Shown piece by piece: positions 42,403 through 52,727 of a stretch of 64,000 bases of DNA. Made by a program: the position numbers and the translations under genes. Below the pieces are notes generated by a model. The model saw nothing but the letters and a program-made list of their open reading frames with translations, ran no database searches and was not told the origin of the DNA. Position 1 is the stretch's first letter. Every line of letters begins with the position of its first letter. This DNA comes from Candidatus Pantoea carbekii (GTDB lineage: Bacteria; Pseudomonadota; Gammaproteobacteria; Enterobacterales; Enterobacteriaceae): assembly GCF_000971765.1 (NCBI RefSeq), contig NZ_CP010907.1:62001-126000 (forward strand), read 5' to 3'.

Positions 42403-43270
42403 GCTATATTATATTTTTCGTTTTATCATCATCAATAATCTGTTATGTAAAAATTTTTATTTTTTTTCATAATTTAATTTGTATGAGTACATTTAAATAA
42501 AATACATTCTTAAAATATTTGTATTATTTTTAAAATTAGATTATACGAATTTTTTAATTAACAATTCAAGTGTTTCTTTTAATTTTATTAATATATGGTT
42601 ATATATATTAAAAATAATTTTTTGGAAATAACATTTATGAAATTAATATAAAGAGGGCAGTCATATGCTAAGAGTATGAGAATATAATTCACTGATCAAA
42701 ATTTATAATAAAAAATGTGTTATATAAAATGCTTTCATGTAAAATGTTTTGAATATGCGCATTAGATTTTAATGCATTATAATTAAAAATTATAAAACTT
42801 CGTTGAATGCGAAAAGTACACTAGTTTTTTTAAAAAAAATGTTTAATTGTTTATTAAAATTCATTTTGGTATTTAGTTGATCATTCAGTTAAAATCAAGC
42901 TATTTATTATAATCGGCCAATACTATTTTATTAAGTTAGATTATTATACTGCCAAACAACTAATATATCAAATATTTAGTAATGTAATTTTAAATATTTT
43001 AATATAAAATTAATAGTGATTTTGTTAGTAAAATAACTAATTCAACCTACTGTCTTCTGAAATATAATTAAGCAACTTAATTATATTTCAGAAGACAGTA
43101 GCATTAAAAAATATAAGAATCCTATTAACCATAATTGCTGTTAATTTAATGTGCATTCAATAATAATACATGTTATTATCTACAATATAAATCTTAATTT
43201 TGTGATTGTTAAATTTGCATTTTAATATAGCATATTTCAGTTAATGTTAATTTAACGGAATATAAGTAAT
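42403..43270. other. Convergent spacer dapD-erpA with one long hairpin
   Basis: About 870 bases of AT-rich DNA separate the 3' ends of dapD and erpA. No gene is recognisable. The only clear structure is the perfect 26-bp hairpin at 43047-43101 described separately. Its position, about 170 nt beyond the erpA stop, would allow it to act as a transcript 3' end, although a T-tract is lacking. Confidence 0.6.
43047..43101. repeat. Perfect 26-bp inverted repeat (hairpin) with 3-nt loop
   Basis: The arm at 43047-43072 (starting CTACTGTCTTCTGAAATA) is exactly reverse-complementary to 43076-43101, with only CAA between them. It is the longest perfect hairpin I found in the window. It lies between the convergent genes dapD and erpA, and neither side has a T-tract directly after the stem, so it is not a standard intrinsic terminator. 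No other copy was noticed. Confidence 0.93.
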
Positions 43271-43618
43271 TTAAATGCTGAATGAGGACCCACAACTACA
43301 AGTTGTTTTAGCATTTGGATTTGTTACAACAAAACGCGATCCTTCTAAACTTTCTATGTAATCTATTGAACCACCAACTAAATATTGTAGACTCATTGGA
43401 TCAATTACTAATATTGCTCCATATTTTTCAATAGTAAAATCACCCTCATTGATTTTATCATCAAAAGTAAAACCATATTGAAAACCGCTACAACCACCTC
43501 CGGTAATATATACTCTTAATTTTAAAGTAGAATTTTTTTCCTCTATAATTAAGGTTTTTATTCTTTTAGCCGCAGCATCAGTGAATTGCAAAGGCAATAT
43601 TAATGAATTATCATTCAT
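43271..43618 (-). CDS. erpA: Iron-sulfur cluster insertion protein ErpA
   Basis: ErpA is an A-type carrier that delivers Fe-S clusters to target proteins, in E. coli notably isoprenoid pathway enzymes IspG and IspH. The protein of about 115 aa has the three cluster-binding cysteines in [17 protein letters not shown] (near residues 39-55) and CSCGSSF at the C-terminus. [20 protein letters not shown] also matches E. coli. A GTG opens the frame six codons earlier, but the ATG at 43618 follows GGAGG with good spacing. Its presence fits with dxr, since the later isoprenoid enzymes need Fe-S clusters. Neighbouring clc and hemL of E. coli are absent. Confidence 0.95.
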   Translation of the reverse strand: MNDNSLILPLQFTDAAAKRIKTLIIEEKNSTLKLRVYITGGGCSGFQYGFTFDDKINEGDFTIEKYGAILVIDPMSLQYLVGGSIDYIESLEGSRFVVTNPNAKTTCSCGSSFSI

Positions 43619-44239
43619 TGTTGACCTCCAAAACACATCATGATGAAATCAGTTCTTTTAAATAAAATTATTTATAATTAAATCAATAAATATATAGAAT
43701 AATATTTATTTTGAATTGAAAATGCATCTGAAATGAAACGTTATGACCTTATTGATGCTTAGTGTACAATAGTATTTTGATCTTAAATTAAAAATAGTAA
43801 GTTATGATAGATACTTAAATATATATTTACAATATCAAACTTTATTTTTTTCTCATAGAGCAGACTTTCGAAAATAAAAAGCAGCGTTTTCGGTATCCTA
43901 CTAATCTATTAAGCAAAGATTAATAATAAAAATATTGATTACAATCATATCATTCAATATCATTAATATATAATATTATAATTATAGTACTATAATTCCA
44001 TCTCGCGTATATTCTAACAATTTGACATCCCAAGATAGATTAAATAAAATCAATGTTATGAAACTAATTAATTTACATTAATATTATATGTATATAAATA
44101 GTCATTCATATATTGTTTAATTTTTGATTAAACATCACAAACTAAAACGTACCTATTTTTTCTATTTATCATTTTACTTTACTAGCATAGTATTTTTATT
44201 CAGTTTAGTATTAAATTATTTTTTAGTAATCTTCTATTA
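43619..44239. other. Spacer between erpA and mrcB without a recognisable gene
   Basis: About 620 AT-rich bases lie at the place where E. coli has clcA, hemL and the fhu genes. I see nothing that resembles them. A perfect 18-base palindrome at 43980-43997 consists of A/T steps with one GTAC centre and is probably chance. Confidence 0.55.
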
Positions 44240-46579
44240 TTATGAATTGTAAAACATTTCTTTAATCCAATCGGTTATGTTATGATCGTACTTTTTAGTA
44301 TCCTTTTGATTTTTTTTTTGTTTTTGACATATTTGTTTTGGATCTAATATCCATACAGGCAATGTGCGTAAGGTATTTTGATTACATACAAAATTACCTG
44401 AAGAATTAATATGCATATAAGTGATACCTTGCGGAGGTTTTAATATCAACGGCATTGGAGGCTGGTTATCAAGATAACGACGGTAAATCTGCATTGCTCC
44501 ATTGGCACCATATAGCTTTGCAGTTTGGTTATTATCGCGACCAACCCAAGTGATAGCTACTTCTTTACCATCAATACCAGCAAACCAACTATCAACTAAA
44601 TCATTAGTTGTACCAGTTTTTCCAGCTAAATGGGCATTTGGATAACGCGCTCCTAATGCACGTGCAGTGCCATGATTTATGACCTCTTGCATGGCATATA
44701 ACGTCAAATATACTGCCTGTTCAGGTTCTACCCTTTTGGACTGTGGGAAACTTTGATATAATACATCACCATTCTTATCAATTACTGAACGAATTACCGA
44801 TAATTTTGCACGATTACCACCACTGGCAATTGATTGAAACGCTTGTGCCACTTCAATAGGTGTTAAGTTAAGCGAACCTAACAAAATTGCGGGCACAGGA
44901 TGTAATTGATCTTTTGGTATACCAAGTTTTATCCAATGATCTATAATGACATCCAAACCTAATGTCATGCCAAGATTTATTGTAGGTATATTCATTGAAT
45001 TGATTAATGCATCTACCAACATTACTTTATTACTAAAAAGATGATTATTGTTCATCGGTTTCCAGAGAGTACCATTAGGTTGCTTCATAGTAATTGGTTG
45101 ATTTGAAATTAAACTATTAAGGCGATAAATATCTGGTTGACTTAATGCCGTGAGATAGGTTGCTGGTTTAGCTAGTGAGCCAATAGAACGACGGGCCTGT
45201 GTTGCACGGTTATAACCGGCAAATTGTGGATTAGAACCACCTACTATCGCTCTTAACTCACCACTAAATCGGTCAACTATTACCATTGCTGCTTCTAAAT
45301 CTTTTAAGATATATTGCTTTTTAAGAATAGGAATACCTTCTCTTACAGCTTTTTCTGCGGCATGCTGCGAGATGGGATCAAGCGTAGTAAAAATCTTCAT
45401 AGAAGAAAGATCTTTCATCTTGTCACGGCCAAGTTTAATTTTCAATTCATTACGTAAGATTTGCATAAATGCGGGTTGAGCAATAATTGCTCTATCTTTC
45501 GGTTGAACTTTTAGTGGACGAGTTGAGAGCATTGTGTATAGATTTTTATCTATCACTTTGTGCTGTTGTAAAACATATAAAACTAAATTACGACGTTGCA
45601 AAGAAATTTTTAAATTACGCCAAGGATTATACAACGATGCACCCTTTACCATTCCTACTAACATTGCCTGCTGATCAAGACTTAATTCATTTAACGAACG
45701 ATTAAAATAGCACAAACTTGCTAATGGAAAACCTCGTATCTGAATATTACCCACCTGACCAAGATAGACTTCATTTAGATATAGTTCTAATATATAATCT
45801 TTGCTGTAACTTGCATCCATTATAATTGCCATATAAACTTCACGTATTTTACGCCATATAGAACGCTCATTAGTCAGAAAGAGATTCTTGACTAGCTGCT
45901 GTGTTAATGTGCTACCACCTTGTATCGCACGTCCTGCAATAATATTAGCAAGAAAAGCACGCCCGATAGAATGAGGACTGATGCCATCATGTTGGTAAAA
46001 ACGACGATCTTCTGTATTAATTAATGTGTTTATTAATAAATCTGGAAAACCCGTTTTAGGAACAAAAAACCGTTGTTTTCCATTTGATGATTGCAGCATG
46101 TTAATTAAGCAAGGATCAAGACGAAAGAAAGCAAAATTTCGCCCTGTTCTAACATTTTTAATCTCTATTAGTTTGTCATGATTAGTATTGAACGTGATAC
46201 GTACGTATATTTTTCCTTCTTTATTGTCAGGAAAATTAAATGGACGACGTAGTATAAAAATAGTGTCACCTTTTACACTAAATTCGCCAGAATGCATAAT
46301 ATGCGATACGTTACGATAATGTGTACTTTCTAGTAGAGTAATCAAATCTTTCTTTTGATATAGCATTCCTGGTTCTAAACTGACCATACGACTATAAATA
46401 ATAGCTGGTGATTGCCATATTTTGCTATTTAGACGATTACGAATTTCAGAATTAAGATGGATACCCCAGTTAATGATCATTATTATAAAAACTAAGAAAA
46501 AATTTATCATGCAATAGAACCAAAAATGCTTATTGTAGCGTGCAATTCTTACTTTACATCTTCTTGATATGACTCGCAT
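44240..46579 (-). CDS. mrcB: Bifunctional penicillin-binding protein 1B
   Basis: PBP1b polymerises lipid II into glycan strands and cross-links them. The 779 aa protein is shorter than the 844 aa E. coli form, mainly because the charged cytoplasmic N-terminus and the glutamine-rich tail are reduced. One membrane anchor (about residues 24-42) is followed by the UB2H domain, then the glycosyltransferase with catalytic glutamate in TEDRRFYQHDG (near 190) and GGSTLTQQLVKNLFL. The transpeptidase has the serine motif RRSIGSLAKPATYLTAL (near 460), SMN (near 525) and KTGTT (near 650). Its presence shows a real peptidoglycan wall. Genes hrpB and sfsA of E. coli are absent upstream. Confidence 0.96.
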   Translation of the reverse strand: MRVISRRCKVRIARYNKHFWFYCMINFFLVFIIMIINWGIHLNSEIRNRLNSKIWQSPAIIYSRMVSLEPGMLYQKKDLITLLESTHYRNVSHIMHSGEFSVKGDTIFILRRPFNFPDNKEGKIYVRITFNTNHDKLIEIKNVRTGRNFAFFRLDPCLINMLQSSNGKQRFFVPKTGFPDLLINTLINTEDRRFYQHDGISPHSIGRAFLANIIAGRAIQGGSTLTQQLVKNLFLTNERSIWRKIREVYMAIIMDASYSKDYILELYLNEVYLGQVGNIQIRGFPLASLCYFNRSLNELSLDQQAMLVGMVKGASLYNPWRNLKISLQRRNLVLYVLQQHKVIDKNLYTMLSTRPLKVQPKDRAIIAQPAFMQILRNELKIKLGRDKMKDLSSMKIFTTLDPISQHAAEKAVREGIPILKKQYILKDLEAAMVIVDRFSGELRAIVGGSNPQFAGYNRATQARRSIGSLAKPATYLTALSQPDIYRLNSLISNQPITMKQPNGTLWKPMNNNHLFSNKVMLVDALINSMNIPTINLGMTLGLDVIIDHWIKLGIPKDQLHPVPAILLGSLNLTPIEVAQAFQSIASGGNRAKLSVIRSVIDKNGDVLYQSFPQSKRVEPEQAVYLTLYAMQEVINHGTARALGARYPNAHLAGKTGTTNDLVDSWFAGIDGKEVAITWVGRDNNQTAKLYGANGAMQIYRRYLDNQPPMPLILKPPQGITYMHINSSGNFVCNQNTLRTLPVWILDPKQICQKQKKNQKDTKKYDHNITDWIKEMFYNS

Positions 46580-47799
46580 ACTCTCCTCATTATTTTACAT
46601 ATCAGACAGTTTATGCATCATGCTATTATAGTTTACACAGTTCTAAGCTGTTTGTTGATTGCTTGCTTATATCAGGATTCCCCTTTAAAAGAAATGTAAT
46701 ATTTTCATTATATTATATGGTATATTATTTAATATACTGATTTATAACAATTTTTTAATTTTTTGATTTTAGACTGCGATTCTATATATATTTATAGTAT
46801 TTATATTTTCTAAAAATATAGAGAGGATAGCATCTATAATAAAAGACTTTTAAGCAGCAATACAATTACAACATACTATGTATAGTAAAATATGTGCAAT
46901 AAAAATTAAATTTATGAAAAAAATACTTTATGATTATTTTCTTAATGTATTTTAATAATTACTGATCATCTTGAGTAAAGAACAGTTTTAGTCATTATTT
47001 TAAGAAATCAATTTGATTAGAAAATTAATTTTAAATTTGCGCAATGCGCAATGTAAGTACAATATACACTATATGTTTTAAGCAACGATAAGGATATGCA
47101 GCTAAACTTAGATACTAAAATTATTTTTAAAATATATAACCTATTGAGTCAATAAATATTTTAATAAGTAAGTAATTTAGAAAATTTTATTTTACAAAAT
47201 AATGTCATTAAAAATTTTAAAAAAAAATCATAAAGTTAATTATGATGAATTAATAAATCTAAATAAATAGAGACAATTTATATGTGGATTGCAACTTACT
47301 AATGTAATAATTTAATGTGTTTTTGATCATATTGTTTAAAAATAGCTAAGAAGTGATTTTCAAATAGATTTTTTAAGTTAATCTGATAAATATGAACGTA
47401 TAATAAAGATAAGTTACTTTATTTGACATAAAAAACTTACAATGTAATATTTTATTATTCGACAAAATCAAAAAATAAAATCAATTCATTACGTTGAATG
47501 GATTAAAAGATTTATTCTTATGTTTAATATTACGTGTCATCAGAATAAATACATTCCTTAGACATTATAAAGCAATAATATATTTAGAAGGTAATGTAAA
47601 ATAATTTTTGTTAAATAAAAATATTGAATTCTATATTAAGCATTATAATAATACATTGATTTTAAATTTAAATATGTTTTTCTAATCGATGGTTTTAACG
47701 CACTGATGAATATTGCTAAATGTGATAGCTTCTGCTATTTATATTGACATGTTTTTCCCTGATGGGAATCAATAGTGCGTGTTATCCAGGAGAAAGAAC
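46580..47799. other. Spacer between mrcB and dksA
   Basis: This 1.2 kb stretch corresponds to the hrpB, ligT and sfsA region of E. coli, none of which I can recognise. A TTGACA at 47744-47749 could be a -35 box for dksA, but the expected -10 position has only a weak match. A short palindrome TTGCGCAATGCGCAA near 47037 stands out for its GC content but is too small to interpret. Confidence 0.55.
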
Positions 47800-48255
47800 A
47801 TGCAAAAAGAGCAAAATAGTAAAACTTCTTCTCTCAGTATTCTTGCAATGGCTGGAGTAGAACCATACCAGGTAAAAGCAGACGAAAAATATATGAATGC
47901 AGCGCAGTTGGACCATTTTCGAAAAATTTTAGAAGCCTGGCATCATCAACTTAGAGGTGAAGTAAATCGTACTGTTTCACATATGCGTGACGACGCTGCA
48001 AATTTTCCTGATCTAATCGACCGTGCTACACAAGAAGAAGAGTTCAGTTTAGAGCTGCGTAACCGTGATCGCGAACGTAAACTCATTAAAAAAATTGAGA
48101 AAACACTAAAAAAAGTTGAAGAAGATGATTTCGGCTATTGCGAATCTTGTAATATCGAAATTGGTATTCGCCGTCTTGAAGCACGTCCTACTGCTGATCT
48201 TTGTATTGATTGTAAAATGTTATCAGAAATTCGTGAAAAACAGATATCTGGTTAA
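47800..48255 (+). CDS. dksA: RNA polymerase-binding transcription factor DksA
   Basis: DksA enters the secondary channel of RNA polymerase and, with ppGpp, controls rRNA and amino acid gene promoters. The 151 aa protein matches E. coli in length. It has a coiled coil (about residues 33-110) with the tip motif [20 protein letters not shown], where the two acidic residues are kept, and a C4 zinc finger CESCN with CIDC (near 114-138). The open frame begins seven codons earlier with GTG, but the ATG at 47800 follows CCAGGAG and gives the family N-terminus. Its retention is notable since reduced symbionts often lose stringent-response regulators. Confidence 0.96.
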   Translation: MQKEQNSKTSSLSILAMAGVEPYQVKADEKYMNAAQLDHFRKILEAWHHQLRGEVNRTVSHMRDDAANFPDLIDRATQEEEFSLELRNRDRERKLIKKIEKTLKKVEEDDFGYCESCNIEIGIRRLEARPTADLCIDCKMLSEIREKQISG

Positions 48256-48617
48256 TAGTAATGCGCAATGACCATATATAAAATAAACAATTACCGCACT
48301 GCAGATCGTTTTTTTGTTTTTTTGCTCTGCGGTTTACATATTTAGCCTAACAAAATATTCTACATTTTTAATTTTTCAAACCATTAAAAGTATTTCCTAT
48401 GCATTGATTGTATTGTAGTTGTTTGAAAAATTTTTGATAGAAATTTTTTGATAAGAATTACTTAAATTTTTATAAGAAAATTTTATTTAAATATTAGATT
48501 GATATACATTCAAATCGAATTACAAAGCAATATGATGTCTAAATTATCTCTAACAAGCTATGATCAAATTTTAATATCATTAAAACATTTTTTACTATTG
48601 AATTATTGAGGTGTCCT
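48256..48617. other. Spacer at the position of gluQ between dksA and pcnB
   Basis: In E. coli the glutamyl-Q tRNA synthetase gene gluQ lies here; it is not recognisable in these 362 bases. Just after dksA, ACCGCA and TGCGGT (about 48292-48333) could form a loose stem with T-rich loop, but without a clear T-tract beyond it I do not call a terminator. Confidence 0.5.
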
Positions 48618-50027
48618 ATTTATACCCGAATCGCTAGTTTTCGCTGTAAAGCCCTCAAGTATGACGAGGAGGTACTTAAAAAAGTGAAAACTGAAAATTC
48701 AATTAACATTATTCCTCGAAAAAAACATAATATCTCTCGTAGAGATATTAGCAGTAATGCATTAAAGGTTCTCTATCGTTTGAATAAATCCGGGTATGAA
48801 GCGTACTTAGTAGGCGGTAGCGTACGTGATTTACTTTTAGGTAAAAAACCAAAGGATTTTGATATTACTACTAATGCTACACCTGAACAAATGCGTAAAC
48901 TATTTCGTAATTGTCGTTTAGTTGGACGTCGTTTTCGTTTAGCACACGTTATGTTTGGACTTGAAGTGATAGAAGTTGCTACATTTCGTGGTCCTCATCA
49001 ATATACAAACATAGCAAATCGCAATCGTTGTCAGTGTCAAAAAAACGGCATGTTATTACGTGATAATATTTTTGGTAGTATTGAAGATGATGCACAACGT
49101 CGTGATCTTACTATTAATAGTCTATATTATAGCATATCGGATTTTAGCGTGCGTGATTATGTTGGAGGTTTTCAGGATTTAAAAACAGGAATTATCCGTT
49201 TAATTGGCGATCCAGAAACACGTTATCGTGAAGATCCTGTACGCATGCTACGTGTAATACGTTTTGCTGCTAAATTGAATATGCAAATTCATATTGAAAC
49301 TGCTAAACCTATTGTCAATTTAGTAACATTACTGAAAAACATTCCGCCTGCACGGTTATTTGAAGAATCTCTTAAATTATTACAAACTGGTTTCGGTTTA
49401 AATACTTACATGATGATGCGTGAATACCAATTATTTCAACCATTATTTCCAATACTCGCTCAAGGCTTTACAACTCAAGGAAATAGTGTAATGGAACGTT
49501 TACTAATACAGGTATTTAAAAACACGGATATTCGTATTAATAACCAGATGAATGTAAATGCTGCATTTTTATTTGCTGCCATGTTTTGGTATCCGCAATT
49601 AGAGCTAGCGCAGCGAATTGTACAAAAAAATAGTGTTTCTTATCACGATGCTTCTATATTAGCAATTAATGAAATACTAGATGGAGTGTGTAAAACATTA
49701 GCAATTCCAAAGCGGATTACTACATTAATTCGTGATATCTGGCATTTACAGTTGCGTATGTCGCGTCGGCATGGTAAATATGCATGGAAATTAATGGAAC
49801 ACCCAAAGTTCCGTGCTGCCTATGATTTACTAGTCTTACGTGCTAATATTGAAAAAAATCAGCAATTACAACATCTTAGTTGTTGGTGGACAGAATTTCA
49901 ATCGGCTGTATTAACGCAGCAAAAAAATATGCTAAGTAAAATAGGTAATGAACCTCTAATGTATCGAAATTCTACAAAATTAAACTATTGTGATATAAAC
50001 TATAACAATCGTAGCAGCAGTACATAA
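48618..50027 (+). CDS. pcnB: Poly(A) polymerase I PcnB, probable AUU start
   Basis: PcnB adds 3' poly(A) tails to RNAs and so marks them for decay. The protein of about 469 aa shows the nucleotidyltransferase head with [20 protein letters not shown] (near residues 64-83), the two aspartates of the catalytic DxD in the last part, [13 protein letters not shown], and the RNA-binding segment [10 protein letters not shown]-like [20 protein letters not shown] near 205. The open frame can be read from TTG at 48606. However, the homology starts at ATT (48618), giving [13 protein letters not shown] as in E. coli (IFTRVANF), and GAGG lies six bases before it. E. coli pcnB is known to start at AUU. The end overlaps the folK start by one base. 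Confidence 0.93.
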   Translation: MYTRIASFRCKALKYDEEVLKKVKTENSINIIPRKKHNISRRDISSNALKVLYRLNKSGYEAYLVGGSVRDLLLGKKPKDFDITTNATPEQMRKLFRNCRLVGRRFRLAHVMFGLEVIEVATFRGPHQYTNIANRNRCQCQKNGMLLRDNIFGSIEDDAQRRDLTINSLYYSISDFSVRDYVGGFQDLKTGIIRLIGDPETRYREDPVRMLRVIRFAAKLNMQIHIETAKPIVNLVTLLKNIPPARLFEESLKLLQTGFGLNTYMMMREYQLFQPLFPILAQGFTTQGNSVMERLLIQVFKNTDIRINNQMNVNAAFLFAAMFWYPQLELAQRIVQKNSVSYHDASILAINEILDGVCKTLAIPKRITTLIRDIWHLQLRMSRRHGKYAWKLMEHPKFRAAYDLLVLRANIEKNQQLQHLSCWWTEFQSAVLTQQKNMLSKIGNEPLMYRNSTKLNYCDINYNNRSSST

Positions 50028-50512
50028 TGACGATTGTTTATCTTGCCCTAGGTAGTAATCTAACTAATCCTTTTAATCAAATCAAGTCAGCTTTTGCTGA
50101 GTTAGATGCTCTTCCATGTAGTAGTTGTATCACTACTTCATCATTATACCGTACACCACCGTACGGTTTATTAGATCAACCAGACTATTTGAATGCTGTA
50201 ATATCGCTAGAAAGTACTTTACTGCCAGAAGTATTGCTCGATCATATACAACATATTGAAAAACAACATGGCCGTGTACGTACAGAAAAACATTGGGAAG
50301 CCCGTACACTCGATATTGATATTCTTTTGTTTGGTGATGCAGTAATTAATACACCTTCTTTAACAATACCCCATTACGATATGTGTAGACGAGCTTTTAT
50401 GTTAGTACCGCTCTTAGAAATTGCACCACGACTTTTGCTGCCTAATGGATATGCTTTAGTTGATCTAGTTGCTCAGTTAAAGCACAGTGAAATTCGTCTT
50501 TGGAATGAATAA
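50027..50512 (+). CDS. folK: 6-hydroxymethyl-dihydropterin pyrophosphokinase FolK
   Basis: FolK activates hydroxymethyldihydropterin with ATP as the step before dihydropteroate synthase in folate synthesis. The 161 aa protein shows LALGSNLTNPFNQIKSA near the start, the loop TSSLYRTPPYGLLDQPDYLN (near 37-56), and the catalytic region HGRVRTEKHWEARTLDIDIL (near 84-103) with the two metal-binding aspartates. It overlaps pcnB by one base, as also tight in E. coli, and is followed by panB after 75 nt. An imperfect hairpin (AATCGGCTGA with TCAGCTGATT) follows directly after its stop. Confidence 0.96.
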   Translation: MTIVYLALGSNLTNPFNQIKSAFAELDALPCSSCITTSSLYRTPPYGLLDQPDYLNAVISLESTLLPEVLLDHIQHIEKQHGRVRTEKHWEARTLDIDILLFGDAVINTPSLTIPHYDMCRRAFMLVPLLEIAPRLLLPNGYALVDLVAQLKHSEIRLWNE

Positions 50513-50587
50513 TCGGCTGAAATGAAATATCAATTTAATCAGCTGATTAAAAATATACTGAGTTAATTTAAAACACTGGATAATATA

Positions 50588-51385
50588 ATGACGTTAACGA
50601 CCATTTCTTATTTAAATCAATTAAAATCTGATGGATGCAAATTTGCTGCCTTAACAGCTTATGATTTTTGTTTTGCCCGTTTATTTTCAAATGAAGGGAT
50701 TCAAGTATTACTAATTGGTGATTCACTTGGCATGACTATACAAGGCCATGATTCTACTCTGCCAGTTACTATCAAAGATATGGTGTATCATATTGCTGCA
50801 GTACGCCGAGGAGCACCGCAGGCCCTCATAATAGCTGATATGCCTTTTATGAGCTATGCTACTTTACAAAAAACTTTTAAAAATGCTGCACAACTTATTC
50901 AAGCCGGTTCTAATGTAGTCAAACTAGAAGGTGGAGCCGCATTTATAGTAGATACTGTTCGTATGTTAACTGAACGTGCTGTACCAGTCTGTGGTCATCT
51001 AGGATTAACGCCACAGTCAGTAAATATTTTAGGAGGCTATAAGATACAAGGTCGTAGTGAAGCTAGTGCTCAACGCCTTCTAGCCGATGCACAAGCATTG
51101 GAAGCCGCTGGTGCAAAATTATTAGTTCTAGAGTGTGTGCCAATATCATTAGCGGAATGTATAACTAAATCACTAAGTATTCCAGTTATCGGAATCGGTG
51201 CAGGCAATGTCACAGATGGTCAAATTTTAGTCATGCATGATGCATTCGGTTTTACAAATCACAATACTCCAAAATTTGTTAAAAATTTTCTTGCCGAAAC
51301 AGGCAATATTCGTACTGCAATTCACCAATATATTGCTGAAGTCAAAGCAGAAACATATCCAGCCATTCAACATAGTTTTGAGTAA
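50588..51385 (+). CDS. panB: Ketopantoate hydroxymethyltransferase PanB
   Basis: PanB adds a hydroxymethyl group to ketoisovalerate to give ketopantoate, the first step of pantothenate synthesis. The 265 aa protein matches the family length: [20 protein letters not shown] near residue 22, the magnesium site [18 protein letters not shown] (near 44-61) with the conserved aspartate, ADMPFMSY near 83, VKLEGG near 113, GHLGLTPQS near 136 and the catalytic glutamate in LVLECVP near 179. Ketoisovalerate comes from valine synthesis, which is not in this window. panC follows after 17 nt. Confidence 0.97.
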   Translation: MTLTTISYLNQLKSDGCKFAALTAYDFCFARLFSNEGIQVLLIGDSLGMTIQGHDSTLPVTIKDMVYHIAAVRRGAPQALIIADMPFMSYATLQKTFKNAAQLIQAGSNVVKLEGGAAFIVDTVRMLTERAVPVCGHLGLTPQSVNILGGYKIQGRSEASAQRLLADAQALEAAGAKLLVLECVPISLAECITKSLSIPVIGIGAGNVTDGQILVMHDAFGFTNHNTPKFVKNFLAETGNIRTAIHQYIAEVKAETYPAIQHSFE

Positions 51386-51402
51386 ATAAGCAGGAGAACT
51401 AA

Positions 51403-52263
51403 TTGATCATCATTAAACAATTATCGACATTGAATTTTAAAATGCGACAATTACGAGACCAAGATAAAAACATTGCGTTAATACCTACCATGGGTAATTT
51501 GCATGCAGGCCATCTCTCATTGGTCCATGAAGCACAAAAAAAAGCTGATATTATTGTAGTATCAATTTTTGTTAATCCAATACAATTTGAAAATGCTGAA
51601 GATTTATCTAATTATCCACATACCCTAAAAGAAGATTGTAAAAAATTGGATGACCAAAAGGTTGACATAGTATTTATTCCTAGTGTAATAGATATGTATC
51701 CTAATGGCATTATTAACCAAACTTTCGTTGAAGTTCCATATTTATCACAGTTATTGGAAGGGCATAAACGTCCAGGTCATTTTCGAGGCGTTACTACCAT
51801 TGTAAGCAAATTATTTAATCTTGTACGACCAAATATTGCATTTTTCGGTGAAAAAGATTTTCAGCAACTAGTCATTATTCGAAAAATGGTTATAGATATG
51901 AATTTTAATATCCATATTGTCGCAGTGCGTACAGTACGTGCTCATGACGGTTTAGCGTTAAGTTCGCGAAATCGATATTTAAGACTAGATGAACGTAAAA
52001 TTGCACCATCTTTATATAACGTCATTAAAAATATGTCACAACGTTTAAATAAAAATGACTATCATATTGATGAAATTATTACCAATGCGGAAGTTACATT
52101 AAAAAAAGAAGGATTACGACCAGATAGCGTAGCAATTGTTGATGCCACCACTTTAGAATCAGTTAACAAACATACTAAACATGCGGTGATACTAATAGCG
52201 GCATTTTTAGGCAAGGTGCGTTTGATTGATAGTCAACAAGTGTATTTAAAGAAGAAAAAATGA
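51403..52263 (+). CDS. panC: Pantothenate synthetase PanC, TTG start
   Basis: PanC joins pantoate and beta-alanine with ATP to make pantothenate (vitamin B5). The 286 aa protein has the ATP-binding motif PTMGNLHAGHLSLVHEA (near residues 28-44), FVNPIQF (near 61), the pantoate-binding LEGHKRPGHFRGVTTIVSKL (near 125-144), FGEKDFQQLVIIRKM (near 151) and KMSKS-like ALSSRN near 190. TTG at 51403 is the likely start: it follows AGGAG with good spacing and gives the family N-terminus MIIIKQL. The aspartate decarboxylase gene panD that lies near panC in E. coli is not present in this region, so beta-alanine must have another source. Confidence 0.96.
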   Translation: MIIIKQLSTLNFKMRQLRDQDKNIALIPTMGNLHAGHLSLVHEAQKKADIIVVSIFVNPIQFENAEDLSNYPHTLKEDCKKLDDQKVDIVFIPSVIDMYPNGIINQTFVEVPYLSQLLEGHKRPGHFRGVTTIVSKLFNLVRPNIAFFGEKDFQQLVIIRKMVIDMNFNIHIVAVRTVRAHDGLALSSRNRYLRLDERKIAPSLYNVIKNMSQRLNKNDYHIDEIITNAEVTLKKEGLRPDSVAIVDATTLESVNKHTKHAVILIAAFLGKVRLIDSQQVYLKKKK

Positions 52264-52727
52264 TATATTATAAAATAAAATTTAGTATATAGATAATAAA
52301 CTAGAATAAATGTCAAAAAAATTGATAATATATTTGGCGTTAAATTTAAAGTAAAATAACCTTTTAGCATCATAAAAGATAATCTCTTTTATCATTTTTT
52401 CAGAAAGATTTAAATATATAACACCAATCACAATGATTCAAAATCAGTATATTATTTTAATAATTTACCTCTATTCAAACTTAATATAACTAAATAGTAT
52501 CCCGGGTATAAATATATGAAAATATTTATTTCTTCTTATCATTCATTTTAATATTGAATACATGCAATACATATTAATGTTTAAAATAAATTATCAATAA
52601 CTCTGCATAACTTATTATTACTCAATTGTTAAAATTATTATTGATTTTTTTTAAAAAAATATTTGATTTTAAATTAAGTAAATATTTCATTTAGATTAAT
52701 ATCTTTTATATATATGCAGATATTCAA
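52264..52727. other. Spacer panC-yadH, holding a probable terminator
   Basis: These 464 bases separate the convergent genes panC and yadH. E. coli has panD and other genes in this interval; I looked for PanD's small conserved core and did not find it. A short hairpin with T-run at 52372-52400 is listed separately. Otherwise the spacer is plain AT-rich DNA. Confidence 0.55.
52372..52400 (+). terminator. Possible weak terminator after panC
   Basis: ATAAAAGA (52372-52379) and TCTTTTAT (52385-52392) form an 8-bp stem with a 5-nt loop, followed by CATTTTTT. The stem is AT-rich with two G-C pairs only, so it would be weak, but its place about 110 nt after the last gene of the folK-panB-panC group is sensible. 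Confidence 0.45.

Noticed and set aside
43980-43997. Perfect 18-base palindrome
   Set aside because: It consists almost wholly of A/T steps, has no loop, and such palindromes are expected by chance in this composition.
47744-47772. TTGACA as promoter of dksA
   Set aside because: The -35 hexamer is perfect, but no acceptable -10 lies 16-18 bases downstream, so it is mentioned only in the spacer entry.
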